Shown piece by piece: positions 18,093-27,559 of a stretch of 27,559 bases of DNA. The DNA lies in the NCBI GenBank assembly GCA_000969725.1, contig JXSR01S073540.1; one strand, written 5' to 3'. Both the position numbers and the translations under genes were made by a program. Within the stretch, counting starts at the first letter, position 1, and each line of letters opens with the position of its first letter. A model generated the notes under the pieces. The model made no database searches, was not told the origin of the DNA, and was given only the letters and a program-made list of their open reading frames with translations. This DNA is from Ophiothrix spiculata. Lineage: Eukaryota > Echinodermata > Ophiuroidea > Amphilepidida > Ophiotrichidae.

Positions 18093-19659
18093 AACATTAT
18101 ACACCTACAAAATCAGATATTTCAAGAAGTGAAAATTCAACGCTCCTTCAGAGACCTTCTTCCTAACGCATTAAAAGACATCTCACTGTAGCTTTTTTCA
18201 CAGAATTTACTAGGATTAAAAGGAGACAAGATACTTGCTAATTCCAGCCCGAGGGTTTTAAAATCTTTTAAAAACACAACTATCACTCAACTGTGTCTCT
18301 TTTCAAATAGAATCTAAAAGCATCTGCTGGTATTGATTGACATTTTACCTCAGAGTAAATAGATGGAAACTTTCCAAGATGCTCACGTTAGAATCAAGAT
18401 TGCATGTTGGATAAATTTATTTGTCTTAAAAAAGTGTTTTGATGATGGACATTCGTTGCATTTTGGACAGGTTGAATAATTAAACTCAAGATACTCTAGA
18501 GCAGTAGAGGGTGGTAGTTTTTGTTGATGCCTACAAAAATTGATAATGAAAAACCAATCTGAATAATAAATTTTCTTTAAAGTATACAGTTAGCAGCCAA
18601 TACACGCTCATAAACAAATATGACCATATGCATACAGGGAAATTAATTAGTCTGTATTTTCCGAATCATAAAAAGTACCTAATCTTGCTGAATATTCAAA
18701 TGAACCTATTCAAGGTTTTTCCATGAAGAAGCAACAAAATTAGACAAAAATAATAGCAAAAACATGAAAGACTCATGAACAAAATATATTGATATGCAGT
18801 GATTTGGTCAATAGACAATTTCAAAATCCATTCGGAAATCTTCAGAGCGTCGATCACATGGCTGTTTTATCACGTACGCGCTCATTAGCATGTACTTTTT
18901 TGTAAACAAGATTTTCCGAAAATTTTCTCGCATTTGCAGTGCAATAAAGGTGAAAAACAATTATATTCAGACCCCATACATGGTTAAAGGCACTAATTCT
19001 GAACAACTTTTGGCTGGGGGTAGCATGTGCTCACTGACAGAAAGGGTGAAATTTCCATTTGAAATCATCTGATTAAGCTTATAATTACAAGCTTACTCGG
19101 AGCACATCACAATAAAAGTGACTCGTTACAGCTAACCCTAATTACAAGTTCGAATTTGTATGCAACCACTGAACGAGAACGCGAACTTTATATTCTGGTT
19201 TGGTGTTAGAGAGTCACTTTTTCTGTTGGCAATTGCCAGAAAGTGTAAAATTAGCTTTGAAAATTTTTGAGAAGTCATGTTTTGAAAAGGTCTATCCTAA
19301 TCGATCATTGCTAAAAGTCTCTTACACAATACAAAAACAATAATTTAAAATGTTATGGAATACCAGGAATATGCTGTGGATCTCGTAACAGAGTCTATAT
19401 TTAAAGGTATTGAAATGGGATTTGACAATAAAAATTTGCATGCTGCTCTGCTAAAATTATAGGTGAGTTGACATAGGACGTCATGCCCGGCAGTGTGTGC
19501 GGTCATATCCATTGTTCCTTGCCCGGCACTATGCGTGCACAGAAGGTTTTATTTAGGACACGTGCTTTCAAAATTCACGCCAAATAGGGCTATTGAAATG
19601 TGCAGCAATCATTTGTTGTTCCCTCATGCATATCTGTGGACTAGCTCCTTACCCATGTT
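18093..19659. other. No recognisable gene
   Basis: AT-rich. A small hairpin is built on GGCAATTGCC at about 19215-19245, with CACTTT/AAAGTG outside it. Two related TGCCCGGCA words flank 19485-19535. The frames at 18890-19072 and 19493-19786 have no known domain, and the latter runs into repeat sequence. Confidence 0.4.
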
Positions 19660-19755
19660 TATAGACATTAGTGTCAACTCATCTATAGCATACACTTCAA
19701 ATGATTTTAAAATCTCAAAATGTTTGGAAAATATTAAGGGGATGATGTTGAACTT
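19660..19755 (+). repeat. Diverged fragment of the TTAA-flanked element
   Basis: ACACTTCAAATGAT, then AAAATCTCA, AATGTTTGGA and GGGGATGATGTTGAACTTG, match the reverse complement of about 2960-3035 in the 487-bp element. Both the AGGGG termini and the TTAA flanks are missing. It is an old, truncated copy in the opposite orientation. Confidence 0.6.
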
Positions 19756-20599
19756 GACCATTACTGTTTCATATGCTTTTCAATAAAATATGTGTCAACA
19801 CTAACTCATAAAGGGTGATTTCAAATTCACTGTCAGGACCATCCACAACCATGCATGATAAAGCAAAATTAAAATTAGATTTTTGAGAAGGTTATTCAAC
19901 GTTTTGATGTTGAAATCAATGAATTTCATTATAAATTATATAGAGCACCCCATTAGATGTGTCAATCTTGATGTGTGTGCTCAGAAAGACAAATAGATGA
20001 TCTGATTTATGAAGCTTTTATCATCATCGGCACTGTCGGTAATTTCATATTCAGCTAACAATGCAAACTCAATTAGGTTAACAGATACTGAATGCATAAT
20101 GGGGACATCTCGGACTAATTAATGGCACTACATTGACTTAAAACAGCGATTGTGAGTAAAATAAGTTCACCATTAGTTGCATTAAGAATAAATGTTGGCT
20201 AAATATTCACTTCATTCTCATCAATTATTTTTCAAATTAAGAGTTTCACCACCTTTTCCAAATCTCCATGTACGTAAGATAAAGTTAACCATTTGATGCA
20301 TAAAGTATAAGTGTATAAGTTTCTCATCGTTTGTTTTCAAGTTAGTCTAAAGTTACAACATTTGAAGAATCTCCCTATCTAGGCTAATGAACCTGTGTTA
20401 TACCATTAATTATTGCTAGCTCAAATATATAAGAAAATATGACACAATTTCTCATTTTTCTCAAGGAGAAATGATTTCAGATTTGTAAGGGTCATCAATC
20501 TAGAAATCTTAATTCGCTAAATATTTGAATTTGGTGGAGGTGAATTTGGGGATGAGGCTATTTATCAATGAATGCCCTTTTAATGATACTTCAGCTTAT
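19756..20599. other. No feature seen
   Basis: AT-rich single-copy-looking DNA with no frame or repeat structure that I can support. Confidence 0.45.
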
Positions 20600-20879
20600 A
20601 CCCTAGTCACAAAACCTTGTGGCAGGGTTACGATGTGTTTACGGCCTCAATTCAGCAGACACCGATCAGACACCGGCTGGTGTCACACCGACCGGTGTCA
20701 GTGAGCCGTAGAGACGGCGGAAGCATGCCGCAAGAATTTAATTCTGAGTTAAAACCTTGCGGCTTGTATACAATGTCTTCAATTATAATCACATAACCAC
20801 CAGTGTCCGACCGCGCATCACAAGCATTCACTTGTGTCATACCGGCGTTGCGGCTTCTTGCGGCTTATGTGACCAGGGT
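20600..20879. mobile_element. MITE with CCCTRGTCACA ends (280 bp)
   Basis: ACCCTAGTCACAAAACCTTG on the left pairs with the reverse complement of CTTGCGGCTTATGTGACC, AGGGT on the right. The inside is GC-richer than its surroundings, with ACACCGACCGGTGTCA-like palindromes (20663-20701) and repeated TTGCGGCTT or CCGCAAG words. No transposase. The superfamily is not assigned, and a duplication beyond a couple of bases cannot be seen. Confidence 0.65.
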
Positions 20880-21490
20880 GTTAAAGAAGCTGTAGAATAA
20901 CCTGGAATGAGGCAAGGTCCTATGGGTTATTGTGACAAAAAAAACCAGCATACTATTAGTACTAAAAATAACAATATTTTTAAACACTGAAGAAATCAAG
21001 TAACATGAAAGTAGTCACTCATTTGAAAATTCAAAACACTATCTCTCTTGTAACTGCTAAGAATTAAACTATGAACAATAATAAAATATCAATTTGACTC
21101 ATCATTTATACATTTTTACAAATTTCTGCCAAATTCATCCCAATGATCACTTCAAAAAATGTTGTCTATTTGTTGAAATTCTATATCCATAGGGAAACCT
21201 AATTACCTTATATTTTGTGCTCTGGCATGCCACGAAGAGATCTGTTACATTAACTGACCAAATTCTTTTTATTAAATTCCAGAAAAATGTTTAAGTTGTT
21301 TGCATCAATTTCCCTAGGGCATTAGACGAACATGTCTGAAATTAATTTTTATCATAACATGGATGACGTAATTATATACCGGGAGGCTATGAACATGCAT
21401 AACTTTGTTAATTGATCGAGTCCCAAGTTTTGAGCAAAACAAATTCTTTATATGACTTACTTTATAAAATTACATTTCACTTAAAAGCTA
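20880..21490. other. No feature seen
   Basis: AT-rich sequence without a supported frame or paired ends. Confidence 0.45.
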
Positions 21491-21677
21491 TATGGTCACA
21501 ATATTTTGTATGACCAGCTACGAACAGCATTGTGACAATTTGGCAGCTAATTCCAAAACTGCATCCATAAACCATTTGAAATTCATACAAAATGGTTTAA
21601 AAACATGAGCTAGTACATGCAATTTGAGAGTTCATAGCCAGTCGTAAGTCCATCGTATAAGGGAAATTGTGACCATA
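21491..21677. mobile_element. Small MITE with TATGGTCACAAT ends (187 bp)
   Basis: TATGGTCACAAT at the left is mirrored by ATTGTGACCATA at the right, 12 of 12. Internally AAACCATTT and AAATGGTTT (21571-21600) form a second stem. Length and symmetry suggest a non-autonomous element. The target duplication is unclear. Confidence 0.55.
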
Positions 21678-22904
21678 AGTTCAAATATCTTTCTTGTAAA
21701 CTTCAGTTTTATAACTTTGGCATGTAATCCAAAAATCTGTTGAATTGATATATCTGACAAGAGTTTGATTTTTTGCTGTACACAACAAAGTGATTTTGTT
21801 GTAAAAATTTGAATTCATCTAAAAAATAAATTAAATTTAACCCACCCTGCCTAAACATTCATGATCTAGTCATAACAGCTCAGAATTTCTTGACAAAACA
21901 TATTCAGCTCACTGCTCCACATTTCTTGCCAAAATAATGCTATTTCTTCATTTGTCAAATACAAACATGCTCCATGTGGGCTTTTATTGCATTTGATCCT
22001 CAGCAAAGCTCAGCTTAGATTGTTTTTCTATTGAATATCTACATTTTCTGTCAATATCTGAAGTCAACCCAGCTGCTCAACCCAACTCAGTGACAATATT
22101 TCCGCAATATTTTCAAATTAAAGTGAGATCTGTTGAGACTGTAAGTCTCCTCCGTTTATAACCCAAAATATTTGCAAAAATACCATAATATAATCTTCAA
22201 ATATTATGTTATGGTGGCCATCTTGGACATGTCGACCATCTTGGAAATAATAACAAAATAACAAATAATAAGGGCCTCCCTCACCAATTTTAAGGAAAAG
22301 TCTGGACGATCAACTGGTTATTTTTGTCACTTGGCCTAAATAAAACTTTTTTATGTTATTGTGTTGTTCATATTTGGCATTAACACGATCTTCCAACTTT
22401 ATCTTTTTTATTTATAAACTATAGCCCACACAACCATCTCATGGATATAAGCTGGAACATGTATGTGAATAATTATCAAGTCAACCTACACAGCTATTTC
22501 ACATGAATGCCATGCATCGTAATGTGTAATGTTTACAAAAATTACAGCACAAAGACTTAGTAGGGCATTATATATCATGAGTAACATAGAAAGACAGCTT
22601 AAAAAACTAAAATGTCCTACTGGAAATTCAGATTCTAAAGGTGTATATTTAGACACTTTGAAAGTGATCGCATTGGTCATTTCAGTTGATTTGGAATAAA
22701 AGCCTTTTCAAGTGGGGTCAAGTGTTGCTATATGCGGTGCATGCATAATTAGACAAACTTGAGGTTGTTTGAGGCGAGAATAAAGGATAAAAATATGAGA
22801 CATTTGTAGCTTGCAATAATGTCTGGTAGATGGAGCAGTTTCTTTTTTAAACAACTAAATATGAAAATGCTAAACAAATATATTGATTACTGTAAAATAG
22901 AATG
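21678..22904. other. No gene; small palindrome at 22187-22217
   Basis: CCATAATATAAT and ATATTATGTTATGG can pair around a 6-base loop. CCATCTTGGA occurs twice just after it (near 22218 and 22243). The rest is AT-rich, without a supported frame. Confidence 0.4.
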
Positions 22905-22907
22905 GCC

Positions 22908-24470
22908 CTTGCTATCTTCAATAGATAACACAGTCACATTTCTTACTCTAGGTTCTAAAACGCAAGCTGTAATGATTCCTCTTTTTATTTAAAAGGTCTA
23001 ATGCTATTTTCCATACATAAAAGTAAAAACAAGCAAATACACTTTGAACCATTTTCACAATCCTCTCACCAGGAAAACAGCATAAATTTGGTTTTGGTTT
23101 AATAATGTTAAATGTCAGTAGAAAACACAAATAAAATTTAGATTTTAATCACAATCCTGTCATCCGTGAGTACCATAAATGGTATTCTACTGTTGCAGCT
23201 AAATGTAGATAACATTTTAATAATGTGATCTACATATTCTGTCACTAGGAATTATATGAACATAAATTAACTTATTATGCTATCAAAAGTAGATATCAGT
23301 CTTGGTTCTGAATATTAAGGCATTATCAAAAATTAGTCTAATTTGTTAATGTTATCTTCACTGGATAGCAAATGTAAGGAAAATATTATTCTTCTAAAGT
23401 TTCTGATAACATAGTATGTTATCATCAGTAGATTATCACATGATGAATCAATTATCATTAATATTACCATACATAATAATCATTTACAATCTTGGGTTGA
23501 TAACATGAACATAATTCTGATCAGCAATTTCAAAAGGTCTTTATCAGTAAAACTCATACGTATTCTAGAAAAGCAAAAATGTAAACAATTTTCAAGCCTT
23601 AATAATGCTATTGCCGTTTCCAGTGGATATGACATACAAATCTTATTGAATCAAATAATGCTATTTTCATTACATACAAATCACTAGCAATTTAATCATA
23701 GCAATTTATTTTCGCTAATTTCGCTAAAGAAACCAAAATCGCTAATATTAACAATGTACATTGATTTTAATGGCATGCTGATGTAATTAGCGAAATTAAA
23801 ATGCCGCCAAAAGCCCCAGATTCTGAAATTCGCAAAATTTTATTTCCGCAAATATTTCTTGTTTTACAGTAATTTGATTTTAAAATGCTATCTTCAGAAG
23901 ATACCAAGCAATTGGTGTATATTAATATTCTTTCGTATAGATTTGGGTTTTAAAAAGTTGTTTTGGGAGATCATTTTCGTTTATAGATAAGTCCAAAAAT
24001 TATATCATTCCTCAAAGTTTATTTCTTGAGCACATACCGTAATGTACATTTGCTATATTATACGTTCATAATTTCTTAAATAAAAAATAAATCATAAAAT
24101 GGGTCACCTTGGTTTTACAATATCATCTTCAGCAGATAGCAAAAATATCATTTTTAACTCAATACTTTTATTCATGTGACAGCCATAATCTCTATCATTC
24201 TATCTTAAATTCACATGCTACACATCAGTAGATAGAAGTCCTAACCTTGTTCATTCTATATAGTGTATAGTCTTGGATCATTCTATTTTAAAGTAATGTG
24301 CTATCTTTGTTAAATAGCACTGTCATAGTCATAATCATTCTACCTGAAATTCAAGTGCTATCTTTAGAAGATAGCACTGCTATAACCATGGCCATAATTT
24401 TTGCACAGACATAATTTTGATCACTCAATCTTAAATTCATCTTTGGTAGACACAGCGGTCTGTCATAACC
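22908..24470. repeat. Dispersed array of CTATCTTCAGWAGATAG hairpin motifs
   Basis: About ten variants of a GCTATCTTYAGWAGATAGC palindrome occur here (near 22910, 23280, 23351, 23415, 23887, 24123, 24217, 24300, 24357, 24437). In the last ~300 bases they sit in units of about 60-80 bp with the order CATTCTAYCTTAAATTCA, GTGCTATCTTYAG, AGATAGCAC, TGTCATAACC. This is a degenerate minisatellite whose unit carries a self-complementary core. Earlier copies are more scattered and decayed, and one TACTGTAAA-type MITE lies among them. Confidence 0.6.
23698..23873. mobile_element. TACTGTAAA-type MITE, partial copy
   Basis: The right end TTTCCGCAAATATTTC, then TTGTTTTACAGTA, fits the TACTGTAAA ... TATTTTCGCG family seen at 24518. 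The left end has TTATTTTCGCTAATTTCGC but lacks the terminal TACTGTAAA. AATTTCGC-type words occur on both strands inside. The copy is decayed on its left side. Confidence 0.6.
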
Positions 24471-24517
24471 TCATTGGTGGCTCACTATGTTTCAGTCATT
24501 TTACATAAAAAAACATC

Positions 24518-24730
24518 TACTGTAAACGGGGTTATTTTCCCGAGGGTTTAATTTTCGTGAATTTCGCGAATCAACATCTAACCGCAAATATAACACCCCG
24601 TGAAAACATTCATTTTATATGCAGGTCTATGTAATGAAGCTTTAAAATGCTAATTTAACATGCGCGAAAAGGTCATGATTGTCTAGTTTCGCGAAAAATT
24701 ATGCTCGCGAAAATATTTCCATTTACAGTA
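24518..24730. mobile_element. TACTGTAAA-type MITE (213 bp)
   Basis: Left end TACTGTAAACGGGGTTATTT then TCCCGAG; right end is the reverse complement of TACTGTAAATGGAAATATTT then TCGCGAG. AATTTCGCG words repeat inside. Structure and size fit a MITE. It is non-coding, and TA could be the target. Confidence 0.75.
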
Positions 24731-24745
24731 TTTGAATTTTCTAAA

Positions 24746-24942
24746 TACTGTAAAGGGATTAAATTTTTTAGGGACTTCTTTTCACAAATTTAGAAAAAGG
24801 CGGACTTTTGGAGGGATGTAAATTTGCGAATCAAGAAAATTTACACAGTTAGTTCCAATGTTGAATATAAATTTTGTGAGGGATTTAATTTTGCACATTT
24901 TGTTTTTTCGTGAAATCTGCTAAATTAAATCCTTTTACAGCA
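24746..24942. mobile_element. TACTGTAAA-type MITE, second subfamily (197 bp)
   Basis: Left end TACTGTAAAGGGATTAAATT, right end the complement of TGCTGTAAAAGGATTTAATT. It starts 15 bp after the previous element. It shares the first nine bases with that family but has GGGATTAAA/TTTAATCC arms instead of the CGCG-rich ones. Non-coding. Confidence 0.7.
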
Positions 24943-26177
24943 AGTAATCACCCATTTTATAGACATTCTTAATCTTTATCTTTTTTTTCAAACTGAAGGA
25001 GAATAATTCAACAGTTTAAATGCCCATTTTTCCTACATATTTCAAAACAGTATCTTAAGAATTTGATCTCCCCAAAGGCGTACTTTCCCTCTTAAGATGA
25101 CAGCAATAACTCCTCACCCAATTTGATTTTTCTGCCATTAACAGCCCATATTGATCTACAAATTGCTAAGTAATTGAGGAGCCCCAAGGCACCACAAGGA
25201 CAAACAAGGCAGGTTGGTGGGCCCCATATGCTTACACATCACACTAGCACTAAGTCAGAGCAGTCTGTCACTGATACTACTGTTTTACTTCTCCTAATTG
25301 TAAGCTGATGTGGAATAACATTCAACTATCGCCCTAAAGATTTCTGGATACAATTGCTCATTTCAAGATGCTATTGATTAAGCTACTTTTCTAATTGATC
25401 ATGAGATTCGATCGCTATATTGCTAACAGACATTAATGTTTTGAGAAGTGAGCATCCCTGATGAGTGGTAAATTTGTATAATGAAAAAAACATGTTCTTT
25501 CAGTGAAAATGTTGAGTACTTTCTTTATGGTTTTTTGTGATGTTGGTGATAATACATAAAACTTCCTTCTTGGAATGCATATTATTGGAATTAAAGAGCA
25601 GAGAATAATCAAATACGGTAAAAAATATCTGAACTTGTACAAGATTATGATTAAAGTGCACAGTGCCTTCCAAATTTTGCAATTCCAAATGGCCTCGGTA
25701 CACTGACAAGATGTAGGTCGTTGTCTAAATTACTCCATTCCACAAACTATAGCATCCTTTTATATACCATCCAAAACTGTGGGGTGTATACAAACACAAG
25801 TAGACCTAATAAATACCATTCCATCCAAGATGAGGGGGTCTTTGTCCAGCAAATTTGACCAATACCTAACTTAGGCATTCAAGGATTTGAACTCAGGTCT
25901 TTCCCTACTGTATGCAAACAACTTACCAAATGAGGTAACTTTGCTAAAAGAGGCCCGTTAAGTACTCAACCTGCACTGAATACAACTCAGATCCTGTTAC
26001 TACCCAAGCACCTCACCCACCTACACACAAAGTGTGCTCGCTTTCTCAAGTTTAAACGTAAATTGCACATATCAATTCATGGCAATCAGTAAAGAGAGAA
26101 ACAGAAACCAAATGTTACGTTTGCGCTGCCATACAAACTGATAACAAAGTATACTAAACAACATTGGACATACTGTC
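24943..26177. other. No gene; possible tRNA-like relic at 25858-25918
   Basis: On the minus strand, TCATTTGGTAAGTTG and, about 30 bases on, GAGTTCAAATCC (plus-strand 25868-25879) resemble decayed A and B boxes at tRNA spacing. This could be an old tRNA-derived SINE head. No tail is found. Elsewhere nothing is supported. Two overlapping minus-strand frames near 25433-25709 look incidental. Confidence 0.3.
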
Positions 26178-26458
26178 ATTTTGTTATGTGAGTGCAAGAA
26201 AGTGGTATCTACAATGGCTGCCATGAATTATATCTATTTTACCCATTGCCAAAAGAATGTGAAATATCACTAAAAATTCCACTGTCTTTAGTCAGTGATT
26301 CTTGAAATGGTTCTTCAGGTGACGATGTCACATCGTCACCTGAAGAACCATTTCAAGAACCACTGACCCAAAACTGGAGATTATACAGTGTGCAATCCAA
26401 ATTTATGACAAATGGCAGCTATTGTAAATATGACTTTCTTGCACTCACATGACAAAAT
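26178..26458. mobile_element. MITE family ATGTGAGTG, intact copy (281 bp)
   Basis: Ends ATTTTGTTATGTGAGTGCAA, GAAAGT and its reverse complement, extending into GTATCTACAATGGCTGCCAT / ATGGCAGCTATTGTAAATAT. The centre is a 37-bp inverted repeat (26291-26327 with 26331-26367) around a 3-base spacer, with one mismatch. This is the cleanest reference copy for the nested pair at 17573-18092. Confidence 0.85.
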
Positions 26459-26467
26459 TTTAAAGTC

Positions 26468-27110
26468 CTATTTCATTTCAATCCACTCGATACTAGAAAA
26501 CAGTATGTACAGATAGATACTGCCTTTAGTTATAAAAGAAATCAGTCATCGATCTGCTCATTTCTGACAGAAAATTAAATTTCTGCAGGAATCTTCTAAG
26601 TTAAAAGAAAGTAGCTTGCATGTAATCTGAAATGTACATACAGCATTCATGTGTTCTGTCTGGCAGGCAACTGCTTAATGAAAACTGTCTTGCAGACTAT
26701 TGATCAACTGTTCATTTCTGCAGGACTCTTCCAAGCTGAAAAAAAGCAGCTTGCATATAATATGCAATGCACATTCTGTATTTTGGTATTCTGTCCAGCA
26801 GGCAACTGCTTGATACAAACTGTCTTGCAGACTACAGATGGTCTGCTCATTTCTGCAGGACTCTTTCAAGGTAAAGGGTAGTAGCTTGCATATAATATGA
26901 AACCCCAAAATCAAAACACAGTATGTGCATATATAAAGCATAGCAGATACATCCTATAAGCATGCAATTTCACTCCAATCCATTCCCATGGCAAAAAGTT
27001 ATATTCACACCTGTTTTGATATGGTAGATACTGCCTGTTATGAAAGCGAATTGGTTGTTTGCTCGTTTGTGCAGCATTGCTCAAAGGGAAAAAGAAGTAA
27101 CTTGCAATAT
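26468..27110 (+). repeat. Tandem repeat array, 135-bp core period
   Basis: AGCTTGCATATAATATG-like words occur at 26613, 26748 and 26883, exactly 135 bases apart. GGCAACTGCTTRAT occurs at 26666 and 26801, and CATTTCTGCAGGACTCTT recurs between them. A fourth, longer and more diverged unit ends with AACTTGCAATAT at 27099. The outer units share AGATACTGCCT and CAGTATGT words that the inner two lack, so the true repeat is more complex than one monomer. Frames of 76-88 codons on both strands follow from the repeat. Confidence 0.7.
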
Positions 27111-27559
27111 ATCTTTCTTACTTGTGAGGTAGTGCTGCGCAAATGTCATCTTACAACATCTAGCTATGTTTTGACAGACTAAATGTCATCTCAGAATCTC
27201 ATCTTTCTGAAGATGCAGATTTAAGGCACACAAGACATGCTCGATATTTACCATTTTTTTTATAAATCTTTCAAATCCATACACTCTTAAGTTGTTTATG
27301 AAAAATAATGCCTTTGTGAAAATCTTGTTTGCTTCATATGTTTCTTGATGCAGAAATCATTTATTTTCTTCATTTGCATCAAATAATTATCATTGAAAAT
27401 AATTGAAACATTCTAATTAGTTCTTGATCTTAATGAAACACAAAATATTTTTGAAGACAACTTTCATCCAGCTATGGCCAGAAAGCTTGAACCAAGATAT
27501 ATTTGTTCAAATATCAAAATTATCAAGGGTTTGTAGATTGTTTTTTATGAAGGAAATAT
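27111..27559. other. No feature seen
   Basis: AT-rich end of the window without supported genes or paired repeats. Confidence 0.45.

Noticed and set aside
26651-26941. Overlapping open frames on both strands with repeated peptide segments
   Set aside because: They follow directly from the 135-bp tandem repeat, which happens to lack stops. There is no codon bias or start context.

Overview
This window looks like non-coding DNA from an animal nuclear genome. It is strongly AT-rich, has no bacterial-style gene packing, and has no open reading frame that reads as an intact gene. It is crowded with short inverted-repeat elements (MITEs), tRNA-derived SINE pieces, non-LTR retrotransposon (LINE) debris, microsatellites and minisatellites. 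This mix is typical of marine invertebrates; an echinoderm, hemichordate or lancelet is plausible. That placement is a weak inference, because no diagnostic gene is present.

The only sequence that resembles host coding DNA is a pair of exon-like segments in direct orientation about 7.5 kb apart (9-145 and 7524-7750). They share almost the same first ~30 residues after a plausible splice acceptor, then diverge through a 1-base length difference. I do not recognise the protein family.

Left third (1-9.7 kb): the first exon copy; a 154-bp MITE; a 253-bp MITE with ATATGTGAT ends; a 487-bp element flanked by TTAA; a 177-bp tandem repeat; a decayed LINE reverse-transcriptase tail on the minus strand; a 548-bp GGCC-ended element; a 472-bp nested-hairpin element; the second exon copy; and a 376-bp GGCC-ended element flanked by TTA.

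Middle (9.7-15.5 kb): two copies of a MITE ending in GATGGGATA, one of which overlaps the edge of a 1.3-kb inverted-repeat-bounded block; a LINE/SINE 3' tail; a 618-bp relative of the ATATGTGAT element fused end to end with a 159-bp near-perfect foldback; an element nested inside another; a LINE 3' tail with an AATC microsatellite; a tRNA-derived SINE with an internal duplication; and a second, nearly identical copy of the foldback.

Right part (15.5-27.6 kb): long featureless AT-rich stretches; a MITE inserted into another copy of its own family, with a third copy at 26.2 kb; single MITEs at 20.6 and 21.5 kb; a dispersed array of small hairpins between 22.9 and 24.5 kb, with three TACTGTAAA-type MITEs in and beside it; and a tandem array with a 135-bp core period near the end.

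The elements do not form a pathway. The common thread is non-autonomous DNA transposons with no transposase gene in view. Several families share end sequences or target sites, which suggests shared mobilising enzymes encoded elsewhere.
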